Made by a program: the position numbers and the translations under genes. The notes under the pieces were generated by a model, which was given only the letters and a program-made list of their open reading frames with translations, was not told the DNA's origin and searched no databases. Positions 17,353-24,199 of a DNA stretch of 43,275 nucleotides are shown here, piece after piece. Position 1 is the first letter of the stretch, and each line of letters opens with the position of its first letter. The DNA comes from Flavobacteriales bacterium. GTDB taxonomy: Bacteria > Bacteroidota > Bacteroidia > Flavobacteriales > UBA7430. The DNA lies in assembly GCA_022425195.1 (NCBI GenBank), contig JAKMFX010000039.1:1-43275 (forward strand). The letters run 5' to 3'.

Positions 17353-17360
17353 CAAAGATA
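17353..17360 (-). promoter_or_regulatory. -7 box of the amidinohydrolase-ctlX-argS-ffh-folD run
   Basis: Read on the minus strand this is TATCTTTG, an exact TAnnTTTG. It lies 16 bases upstream of the ATG at 17336. No TTG is seen at the -33 position. Confidence 0.55.
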
Positions 17361-17484
17361 AAAGAATCCATTTCTTTCACATCTATTCCCCACTAAAATA
17401 GATGAAATAAGGAGTGATTTTTCATTGCGTAAATCATGGGGGCAATTATGCTAAACTCAAGGTTACTAAACTAGAAATAGCAAA

Positions 17485-18702
17485 TTACAAACCAAAATGT
17501 TTCTCGGCCAAAGACGTAACTTCATCACCAATCGACAAGCAAGCCGTTGCCGCAGGAGAAGGTGCATTTAAGACATGAATACTTCGATCTTTATACTCAA
17601 TTTTAAAGTCATCAATCACATCACCATCATCCCCCAAGGCCATAGCCCTGACTCCAGACCTTCCTGGCTTAATATCATCCATGGTTAAACTCGGACACAT
17701 TCGTTGTAATTGAGTTAAGAACAAACGCTTAGAAAAAGCACGTTTGTATTCATTTAAACCAAAACGCCAGTGTTTGAAGAACAGTTTCCAAGTCCCCTTA
17801 TAAACCAGAGCTTCTAAAGTATCTTTGAGACTAAAGTCCGTTTTACCGTATCCTTCGCGCTTAAAAGTAAAAACCGCATTGGGGCCACACTCAATGGTTC
17901 CATCGGTCATTCGGGTAAAGTGAACGCCTAGAAAAGGGAATTCGGGGTTGGGTACGGGATAAACCAAGTTTTTAATCTTCTTCATTCCCTGTTCTGTCAA
18001 GTCGTAGTAATCACCTCTAAAACCAACAATTCTCATGTCCAAATGCACATCGTCTTTTCTTGCCAGTCGATCAGAGTGCAAGCCTCCACAGAAAACCATA
18101 TATCGTGATTGAATGATGCCTTTAGAGCTTGTAATTGATGAAACCTCTCCTCTTTCAAAATGCATGACTTCGCAGTCAGTAAGAATCACTGAAGCAGGAT
18201 TAATTTCTTTTATCAATTCAGCCAATTTAAGAGTCACCCCCCTAAAATCTATAATACCTGACTCGGGTACCCAAAGTGCTTTTATACCTTCAATATAAGG
18301 TTCAATCTCTTTAATGCGTTCATGATCTATAACCTCGATTCCCACCAGACCATTTTTCAAACCATTTTCACGTATCTTTTCTAAACGAGGGATTTCTTCT
18401 TCAGCAGTCGCTACAACAATTTTACCACACACATCGTGATCAATACCATGGTCTTTAGCAAAGTCCACCAGTTGTTTCCTTCCATTCACACAATTAAGAG
18501 CTCTGTATGATCCCGGACGATAATATAAACCCGAATGAATCACTCCTGAATTTCTTCCAGTTTGGTGCGAGGCGAGTAAGGATTCTTTCTCTAACACTGT
18601 CAGTGTTAAATTGGGGTATTTAGACTGAAGCTTGTAAGCCGTTGCTAAACCGACAATTCCACCACCAACGACGGCAATATCATAAACTTTTGATCTTGAC
18701 AT
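17485..18702 (-). CDS. lhgO: L-2-hydroxyglutarate oxidase
   Basis: A 405-residue FAD enzyme of the DAO family that oxidises L-2-hydroxyglutarate to 2-oxoglutarate, feeding electrons to the respiratory chain in E. coli. The FAD-binding GGGIVGLATAY is at residues 13-23. HQTGRNSGVIHSGLYY, GPNAVFTF and the C-terminal HVLNAPSPAATACLSIG are characteristic of LhgO. The length is close to that of E. coli LhgO. It appears monocistronic, ending about 150 bases before the amidinohydrolase gene starts. Confidence 0.93.
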   Translation of the reverse strand: MSRSKVYDIAVVGGGIVGLATAYKLQSKYPNLTLTVLEKESLLASHQTGRNSGVIHSGLYYRPGSYRALNCVNGRKQLVDFAKDHGIDHDVCGKIVVATAEEEIPRLEKIRENGLKNGLVGIEVIDHERIKEIEPYIEGIKALWVPESGIIDFRGVTLKLAELIKEINPASVILTDCEVMHFERGEVSSITSSKGIIQSRYMVFCGGLHSDRLARKDDVHLDMRIVGFRGDYYDLTEQGMKKIKNLVYPVPNPEFPFLGVHFTRMTDGTIECGPNAVFTFKREGYGKTDFSLKDTLEALVYKGTWKLFFKHWRFGLNEYKRAFSKRLFLTQLQRMCPSLTMDDIKPGRSGVRAMALGDDGDVIDDFKIEYKDRSIHVLNAPSPAATACLSIGDEVTSLAEKHFGL

Positions 18703-18718
18703 GTGTTATATTTTTTTG

Positions 18719-18726
18719 CAAAAATA
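18719..18726 (-). promoter_or_regulatory. -7 box of lhgO
   Basis: On the minus strand this reads TATTTTTG, 17 bases upstream of the ATG. An inverted repeat AGTCA-N9-TGACT (18759-18777) lies further upstream, near -53, and could be a regulator site. Confidence 0.5.
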
Positions 18727-18857
18727 CAATATTAAATCAAGATGATTACATATAATAAAGTCAGTAGAATATTGACTCTTTTGCGCATTCATATAATTTT
18801 AACTCTTGAAGAAATAAAATTTTATTAGAATACTATATATACTTATTAATATTTATA

Positions 18858-18959
18858 TATATTTGTTGTAGCCAATTAGTTCTAAGATCAGCTCAAGACT
18901 ACATGATGTAGATGATAAGGAGTTATCTTTGAAGAGTTAATCAGTTCTTAGGACTTTTT
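18858..18959 (+). ncRNA. Candidate small structured RNA with its promoter box
   Basis: An exact -7 box TATATTTG (18858-18865) is followed by AGTTCTAAGA (18878-18887). That segment can pair over 10 positions, with one G-U, with TCTTAGGACT (18946-18955), which is directly followed by further T residues (18956-18959). Inside the long stem lie two small hairpins, CTACAT-G-ATGTAG (18899-18911) and GATAA-GGAG-TTATC (18914-18927). No known RNA family is recognised and no -33 element is seen. The structure was found by eye and could be chance in AT-rich DNA. Confidence 0.3.
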
Positions 18960-19061
18960 GGCGGCTCTAAAAGGGTAACTCCGTTTGCTGTTGGTCCTAG
19001 CTATGAAGGGAAAAAACGGGAGGTAAATGGGTTTAAAAAGACAAAAAAATTAAGGAATTAA
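18933..19061 (+). pseudogene. Unassigned 42-codon open stretch, possible gene remnant
   Basis: After a TGA at 18930 the frame stays open for 42 codons to TAA 19059-19061, with no ATG near its beginning. The peptide includes LFGGSKRVTPFAVGPSYEG and then a Lys-rich tail. Its composition (Gly, Pro, Ser, aromatic mix) looks more protein-like than the surrounding noise. It may be the tail of a decayed gene or pure chance. It overlaps the end of the candidate RNA, so both readings are unlikely to be right together. Confidence 0.2.
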
Positions 19062-19104
19062 ATCTCTTTTGTATTCCAATTATGTATCCTGTGTAAAAGA
19101 TTAG

Positions 19105-19204
19105 AGTGTAGTACTGATAGATAATAAATTACACAATGTCATAATTTTCGATTATGCCAAAAGAAAATTAGTGAAGTGAGTTATTTTGTAGACAGTACTA
19201 CACT
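19105..19204. repeat. 100-bp unit bounded by a perfect 12-bp inverted repeat
   Basis: AGTGTAGTACTG at 19105-19116 is perfectly inverted as CAGTACTACACT at 19193-19204. A second hairpin CATAAT-TTTCG-ATTATG (19140-19156) lies near its centre. It ends 26 bases past the stop of the last sulfur-operon gene. The form suggests a miniature inverted-repeat element or a large RNA hairpin. No target-site duplication is obvious. Confidence 0.5.
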
Positions 19205-19229
19205 TCTTTTTGACCATAGAAAACGCAAG

Positions 19230-19646
19230 CTAATGTGGAAGCTTATCGCGAATAACCCCGTAAAAATAGGTTCCCAGAAGTGCTGAAAATAGAATTAATA
19301 AGACAGGTAAGAATCCAGCACCTAAAAGGGTAAACATAGGGCCTGGACATGCTCCAGCAAGTGCCCAACCCAAGCCAAAAAGCACACCTCCAAATAGGTA
19401 GCGTTTCCAAACATTTTGCTTAGGGGCTATCCTAATTTTCTCACCATCAAGAATTGATTTTAACTGAAATTTTTTAATTAAAAAAAGACTTAAAGCTCCA
19501 CAGAAAACGGCTGAACCGATAACCCCGTACATATGAAAGGAGTCAAATTGGAACATTTCGTAAATACGAAACCACGAAGCAACTTCTGATTTAAACAGAA
19601 CAACTCCAAATAAAATCCCGATTGAAAAATAAATAAACGTTCGCAT
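19230..19646 (-). CDS. YeeE/YedE family (DUF6691) membrane protein, half-transporter B
   Basis: A 138-residue integral membrane protein with about four hydrophobic segments. Its key motif is GACPGP with Cys100, as in YeeE/YedE (TsuA-like) proteins that take up thiosulfate or other sulfur species through conserved membrane cysteines. Bacteroidetes and many proteobacteria split this transporter into two genes, and this is the second half. ATG 19646 is chosen because it shares its A with the upstream stop (TAATG). A 27-codon extension lies wholly inside the upstream gene. The actual substrate is unknown; the neighbours indicate sulfane sulfur, thiosulfate or sulfide. Confidence 0.85.
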   Translation of the reverse strand: MRTFIYFSIGILFGVVLFKSEVASWFRIYEMFQFDSFHMYGVIGSAVFCGALSLFLIKKFQLKSILDGEKIRIAPKQNVWKRYLFGGVLFGLGWALAGACPGPMFTLLGAGFLPVLLILFSALLGTYFYGVIRDKLPH

Positions 19647-20206
19647 TAGAATAGAAAAGGTAAAATGAAATGATTCATAAATAAACCCCCTATGAAAAAG
19701 CCGATAACTGCAATTAACGAGGGCCACTGAAAATTACTAAGTCCAGAAATGGCATGTCCCGAAGTACAACCACCTGCATATCGAGCTCCAAAACCTACAA
19801 GAAAGCCACCCATGCCCAAAAGCAACCAGGACTTTGGTTGAGAAAGTATGTCTGCACCAAAAAGGTATTCGGGCATAAAACTTTGACCGGCATCTGTAAA
19901 ACCAAAAACGTATAATTTCTCAATCGTGTCTGTGCTTAAAGCAACAGCAGTGGTTGAACTTAAAAATTGAGAAGCGATAAAACCACCCACAATAGTTCCG
20001 GCGGCAACAGCTAAATTCCAAGATTGTCGTTTCCATTCAAAACGAAAAAAAGGCACCTTCCCTCCCGCTCCCATCGCACTGCAAAGGGTACGCAAGTTCG
20101 AAGACATACCAAAAGATTTACCCGTCCATACGAGTAGAAATAGGACCAAAGCAATCAAGGGCCCGCCAATGTACCAGGGCCAGGGTTGTAAAAAATAGTT
20201 AAGCAT
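19646..20206 (-). CDS. YeeE/YedE family membrane protein, half-transporter A
   Basis: The 186-residue protein has several membrane segments and the family motif GGCTSGHAISG with Cys147. A second cysteine, Cys42, lies in the first half. Together with the 138-residue partner it would form one YeeE/YedE unit. In TsuA the cysteines relay thiosulfate across the inner membrane. The gene overlaps both neighbours by one base, so stoichiometric coupled translation with the rhodanese/dioxygenase gene is likely. Confidence 0.86.
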   Translation of the reverse strand: MLNYFLQPWPWYIGGPLIALVLFLLVWTGKSFGMSSNLRTLCSAMGAGGKVPFFRFEWKRQSWNLAVAAGTIVGGFIASQFLSSTTAVALSTDTIEKLYVFGFTDAGQSFMPEYLFGADILSQPKSWLLLGMGGFLVGFGARYAGGCTSGHAISGLSNFQWPSLIAVIGFFIGGLFMNHFILPFLF

Positions 20207-21627
20207 TATTTAAGTTTTGAGGAACAAATAGATTCAGTTAAAGGGATTTCTGTAGTTTTAAGTGCTGCTAGACCACCACGCACATCAATCATGTTATGAA
20301 TACCGCGTTTCTTGAGCAATGAAGCAGCCATCATACTTCGATAACCTCCAGCACAGTGCAAATAAAATGATTTTTCATTCGGAAAAACATTTAAATGGTC
20401 ATTCATATCGGTTAAGGGTACATTAAATGCATCATTTATATGCTCTGATTCATATTCACTTTTCTTGCGAACATCAAATACTGGCAAGGAATCTAAAGCT
20501 TGTCTTCTTGCAACATCTTTGGCTGAAAGGACATTTACGGTATCATACTCCTTTCCGGCAGATTTCCAGGCGCTAAAACTACCCTCTAGATAACCCATTG
20601 CAAAATCAAATCCCACTCGAGACAATCGGGTAATCGCTTCTTCTTCTCGTCCATCCGGACAAACCAAGAGTAAAGGCTGTTTAAGGTTTGAAACAAGTGC
20701 GCCTACCCAAGGAGCAAAACCACCATCGAGTCCAATAAAAATAGATTGTGGAATGTGTCCTTTTGCATAATCATTCTGATGGCGAACATCTAAAATTAAT
20801 GCTCCAATTTGGTTGGCAAAGACTTCAAAATCATAGGGATTAAGTGGACGTTTTCCACGAAGTAGAACCTCATTTACATCTTCATAACCCGACTTATTTA
20901 AATGCACATTCAACGGGAAATACTCCGGAGGAGGTAACAAGCCATTCGTAACCTCTGCAACAAACTCTTCTCTACTCATATCACTTCGCAGAGCATAATT
21001 AGATCGCTTTTGATTGCCCAAAAGATCAACCGTTCCCTTTGTCATGTTCTTACCACAAGCGGAGCCAGCTCCATGTGCTGGATAAATGAGAACATCATCA
21101 TTCAAAGGCATTATTTTTGTTCGAAGACTGTCGTATAAGATCCCAGCTAAATCTTCGGAGGATTTATCTTGATTCTGAGCCAAATCTGGTCGACCTACAT
21201 CTCCTAAAAAAAGGGTGTCACCAGTAAATAAGGCGATGTCTTTACCCGAGGAATCTCGCAACAAATAACAGGTGCTTTCTAGGGTGTGTCCGGGTGTGTG
21301 CAATGCAATAATTTTCAGATCTCCAAGGGAAAACTCTTGGCCGTCTTCAGCAATCAATGCTTTAAAATCGGTTTCTGCTCCAGGACCAAAAACAATCGGG
21401 GCTCCTGTTTTCTTAGAAAGTGTAAGATGACCGCTTACAAAATCGGCATGAAAATGGGTTTCAAAAATGTATTTGAAACGGGCGCGATCTCTGTTTGCTT
21501 TATCAAGATAGGATTGTACTTCACGAAGCGGGTCTATCAGAGCCGCTTCTCCTTTACTTTCAATGTAATAGGCCCCTTGAGAGAGGCAACCCGTATATAT
21601 TTGTTCAATTTTCATAGGTAATAACAT
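20206..21627 (-). CDS. CstB-like persulfide dioxygenase with two rhodanese domains
   Basis: The 473-residue protein has an N-terminal metallo-beta-lactamase domain of ETHE1 type and two rhodanese domains. Metal-site residues are His58, His60 and Asp62 (THFHADF), His110/His114 (HTPGHT), Asp137 (FTGDT) and His185 (YPAHGAGS). The first rhodanese (about 265-360) has Cys323 in CPDGREE, and the second (about 375-465) has Cys425 in CAGGYRS. The layout matches Staphylococcus CstB, which oxidises low-molecular-weight persulfides and makes thiosulfate. That would feed or detoxify the sulfur handled by its neighbours. ATG 21627 is coupled (TAATG) to the sulP stop; ATG 21615 is an alternative. Confidence 0.88.
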   Translation of the reverse strand: MLLPMKIEQIYTGCLSQGAYYIESKGEAALIDPLREVQSYLDKANRDRARFKYIFETHFHADFVSGHLTLSKKTGAPIVFGPGAETDFKALIAEDGQEFSLGDLKIIALHTPGHTLESTCYLLRDSSGKDIALFTGDTLFLGDVGRPDLAQNQDKSSEDLAGILYDSLRTKIMPLNDDVLIYPAHGAGSACGKNMTKGTVDLLGNQKRSNYALRSDMSREEFVAEVTNGLLPPPEYFPLNVHLNKSGYEDVNEVLLRGKRPLNPYDFEVFANQIGALILDVRHQNDYAKGHIPQSIFIGLDGGFAPWVGALVSNLKQPLLLVCPDGREEEAITRLSRVGFDFAMGYLEGSFSAWKSAGKEYDTVNVLSAKDVARRQALDSLPVFDVRKKSEYESEHINDAFNVPLTDMNDHLNVFPNEKSFYLHCAGGYRSMMAASLLKKRGIHNMIDVRGGLAALKTTEIPLTESICSSKLK

Positions 21628-23351
21628 TATTGATTGACTTGATTGGATATCTTTTCATCATTGAAGTTGGGCGCCTCTCCATGGAGGTATTTTACAGCAG
21701 CATCTAAGCTGGAAAAAAAAGTAGTTTGTTCAGCATCAACGATTCCACACTTATAAAATGCATCTCGAACAGGTCCTGTTACATGAGTCCATAAAACCGT
21801 GATTTGATTTCTCTTCAGATTCAAAATCCACTTATTCAACATATGCATGGCAGTAGCATCTACATAATGAATGGGGCCCGCATCGATAATTACATGTTTT
21901 ACAGGTGCGTTTTGTTTTTGTATAAGAGCTCCTACTTTTTGTTTGAAATACCCTTGATTACCAAAAAAAAGAGAACCATCATAACGAAGAATCAATACGT
22001 TTGGATACGTCATCACATCGGCTGAAAAACGCGAAATATTTTTAAAATGATTCGTTCCTACAATTCTCCCCAGGACAGCAATATGCGGTTTTGAACTTTT
22101 GTAAACCATATGTGCTAAAGCACTGAATACGCCGAAGATAATTCCATACTTGATGCCCAAGGTAAGGGTACTAAAAAAAGTAATGCACAGGATGTAAAAC
22201 TCAACACGATGATTCTGCCACAATTCTTTTGGATAACTCAGGTTGATGAGCTGAAATACAGCTACAATAATGATCGCTCCCAATACTGCCATGGGCAAAT
22301 GATAGAAGTATTCAGTAAAAAACAGCAATACCAATCCCACAACAAAAGCACTAATAAAGCCAGAAAAAACTGTTTTTGCTCCCAATTGATGATTAACGGC
22401 CGATCGAGAAAAACCTCCGCTGATCGGATAAGAGTGAAAAATTGAACCTATAAGGTTTGAAGCACCAAGGGCAATGAGCTCTTGATTGGGTCTCAATGAA
22501 GACTGATTATTTTGCTCTTCTAGGGTTTTCCCCACAGACAAGGCCTCCATAAAAGCAATCAATGCTATCGTAAGCGCCAATGGTCCCATAGAAAACCATT
22601 GAGAAACAGAGGCTACAGGAATCTTTATTTCAGGTAAACCCTCAGGGATAAAACCAACCACCTTAACCCCAGACCCCTCCCAACCTAAATAAAAAGAAAG
22701 AGGGATAGCAACACCAACCAAAATAAGTGCAGAAGGAAGATGGGGAAGGTAACGCTTGAAAAGTAACAAGAAAACTACAGCTCCAAAACCCAGGTAAAAA
22801 CTTACTGTAAAGCTTGATAAAGAAACCTCTGAGATTTGAAAAAAAAGCGTTTGAATGTCAAATGTAGTGGGTATTGAAAACCCGAAAACAGCATCTACTT
22901 GACTCAAACCAATAATAAGGGCTGCTGCAGATGAAAAGCCACTGACTACGGGTTTTGATAAGTAACGAATCAAAAAACCGAGTCTTAAACCTCCCAGAAT
23001 CATCTGCAGCAAACCCACTAAAAATGCTAAAAATATGGCTGCACTTATATATGCTCCTGTATGAGAAAAATGAAAAGCACTCAATCCGGAGGCAACCAAC
23101 AAAGAATCAAGGGCTACAGGACCGACAGCAAGAGATCTAGAAGTACCCATAAAGGCATAAACTATGGGCGGCAACAATCCGGCATATAAACCGTAAACAG
23201 GAGGTAATCCAGCAAGCATCGCATAGGCCATACCCTGAGGAATAAGAAGTACCCCTACGGTAATTCCAGCCATCAAATCTCCTTTGAAGGCGCTTTTAGA
23301 ATAAGACCTCCCCCATGATAAAATAGGGAAAAACGGTTGCACGTGCTTCAT
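21627..23351 (-). CDS. SulP family anion transporter with STAS domain
   Basis: A 574-residue SLC26/SulP transporter. The N-terminal part shows the family signature VGVLLIPQGMAYAMLAGLPPVYGLY, then about 10-12 membrane segments with GAIIIVAVFQL late in the core. The C-terminal STAS domain (about 440-560) includes ILRYDGSLFFGN and VDATAMHML. SulP proteins move sulfate, bicarbonate or other anions. Being first in the sulfur operon suggests sulfate or sulfite movement, which is inference. The start at 23351 is the only family-consistent Met. Confidence 0.92.
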   Translation of the reverse strand: MKHVQPFFPILSWGRSYSKSAFKGDLMAGITVGVLLIPQGMAYAMLAGLPPVYGLYAGLLPPIVYAFMGTSRSLAVGPVALDSLLVASGLSAFHFSHTGAYISAAIFLAFLVGLLQMILGGLRLGFLIRYLSKPVVSGFSSAAALIIGLSQVDAVFGFSIPTTFDIQTLFFQISEVSLSSFTVSFYLGFGAVVFLLLFKRYLPHLPSALILVGVAIPLSFYLGWEGSGVKVVGFIPEGLPEIKIPVASVSQWFSMGPLALTIALIAFMEALSVGKTLEEQNNQSSLRPNQELIALGASNLIGSIFHSYPISGGFSRSAVNHQLGAKTVFSGFISAFVVGLVLLFFTEYFYHLPMAVLGAIIIVAVFQLINLSYPKELWQNHRVEFYILCITFFSTLTLGIKYGIIFGVFSALAHMVYKSSKPHIAVLGRIVGTNHFKNISRFSADVMTYPNVLILRYDGSLFFGNQGYFKQKVGALIQKQNAPVKHVIIDAGPIHYVDATAMHMLNKWILNLKRNQITVLWTHVTGPVRDAFYKCGIVDAEQTTFFSSLDAAVKYLHGEAPNFNDEKISNQVNQ

Positions 23352-23358
23352 ATGGGCA

Positions 23359-23366
23359 CAAAAATA
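23359..23366 (-). promoter_or_regulatory. -7 box of the sulP-led sulfur operon
   Basis: The minus strand reads TATTTTTG (exact TAnnTTTG) and ends only 8 bases before the sulP ATG, so the message would be nearly leaderless. No TTG lies at -33. The palindrome at 23389-23402 is centred about 33 bases upstream of this box, where an activating Crp-type protein would bind. Confidence 0.45.
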
Positions 23367-23388
23367 CAGGACTGTTTTAAAAAGTACA

Positions 23389-23402
23389 GTAACCTATGTT
23401 AC
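23389..23402. promoter_or_regulatory. Candidate Crp/Fnr-type operator GTAAC-N4-GTTAC
   Basis: The perfect dyad GTAAC-CTAT-GTTAC has the 5-4-5 geometry of Fnr/Crp-family sites. It lies between sulP and the Crp/Fnr gene and overlaps that gene's stop codon. Relative to the -7 box its centre falls near -40, a class II activator position. The assignment to the neighbouring regulator is inference. Confidence 0.5.
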
Positions 23403-24034
23403 AGAGGGAGATTGAGCTCAACAGCGTGACGTTGCAAACGAAGTTTTCCTGAGCGTTCTAGTCGTTTTAACAAACGTGAGATGACTACTCTGGAACTATA
23501 TAAATCATAAGCAATGGCCTGATGGGTAATGGAAATTGGATTTTCTTTGGTGATGCGGTATTTCTCCAACAAATAATTCCAAAGACGGCCTTCTAGCTGA
23601 TCAAAAGCAACACTGTCTAGCGTTTCCAAAAGCTCATTCATACGTTCCTGATAACTTTTCAAAAGAAATTTACGCCAGCTTGGGTAACGTTCTGACCAAA
23701 GTTCCATTCTTGAAAGCGGAATCATAATCAATTGGGTTGGGGTTTCTGTAACCGCACGAATCTTACTGCGAGTTTGTCCCAACTCCCAGGCAAAAGTCAA
23801 AGTGCATGAATCTCCAGACTCTAAATAGTAGAGAAGCAACTCATCACCATTGACGTCTTCGCGCGAAATTTTAACCGCACCAGAGAGCACCAAAGGAACT
23901 CCCTTAATCACCTCACCAATATCCATTAATTCAACATCAGCAGGAACTTCACGAAGCGTTCCCACCTGAGCAATATCATTTAGGAGTGCTTCTTCAAATA
24001 CAGTACCAAATTGTTCTTTAAGGGATAGTAACAT
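23399..24034 (-). CDS. Crp/Fnr family transcriptional regulator
   Basis: A 211-residue regulator with an N-terminal cyclic-nucleotide-binding-like beta-roll (about 20-115), a long dimer helix (120-150) and a C-terminal winged helix with SITHQAIAYDLYSSRVVISRLLKRL as the DNA-reading region. It has a single cysteine, Cys77 in ESGDSCTLT, so it cannot bind an Fnr-type iron-sulfur cluster. A lone cysteine in that loop recurs in Bacteroidetes members and could be redox- or sulfur-reactive, but that is speculation. ATG 24034 fits the family length. A 39-codon upstream extension is rejected as low-complexity. It lies 47 bases upstream of sulP in the same direction and probably controls that operon. 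Confidence 0.88.
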   Translation of the reverse strand: MLLSLKEQFGTVFEEALLNDIAQVGTLREVPADVELMDIGEVIKGVPLVLSGAVKISREDVNGDELLLYYLESGDSCTLTFAWELGQTRSKIRAVTETPTQLIMIPLSRMELWSERYPSWRKFLLKSYQERMNELLETLDSVAFDQLEGRLWNYLLEKYRITKENPISITHQAIAYDLYSSRVVISRLLKRLERSGKLRLQRHAVELNLPL

Positions 24035-24199
24035 AAGCGATATTAGATTCGATTTTAAAGATACTATTTTAACTACGATATTTTGTTGCTTTATACCATT
24101 ATCCTTGAGTAATATCACCAATCTATAATTTGCTTTTTCAAAGCGAGTCACTCAATTCCCCTTTTTTTATTTATTTTTAAGCAAAACTTACCCACTACT

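Larger units (their letters stand above)
18703..19229. other. 527-bp gap with no confident gene between lhgO and the sulfur operon
   Basis: This is the longest region without an assigned gene. It contains the lhgO promoter, a plus-strand TATATTTG box (18858-18865) followed by a structured stretch, a 42-codon open frame without a start (18933-19061) and a 100-bp inverted-repeat unit (19105-19204). It looks like a mixture of regulatory DNA and possibly a decayed element. The parts are listed separately. Confidence 0.6.

Noticed and set aside
19091-19140. IS256-like transposon end suggested by GTGTAA and ATTACACAAT
   Set aside because: Only a short resemblance from memory, with no transposase or target duplication; not enough to call an insertion sequence.
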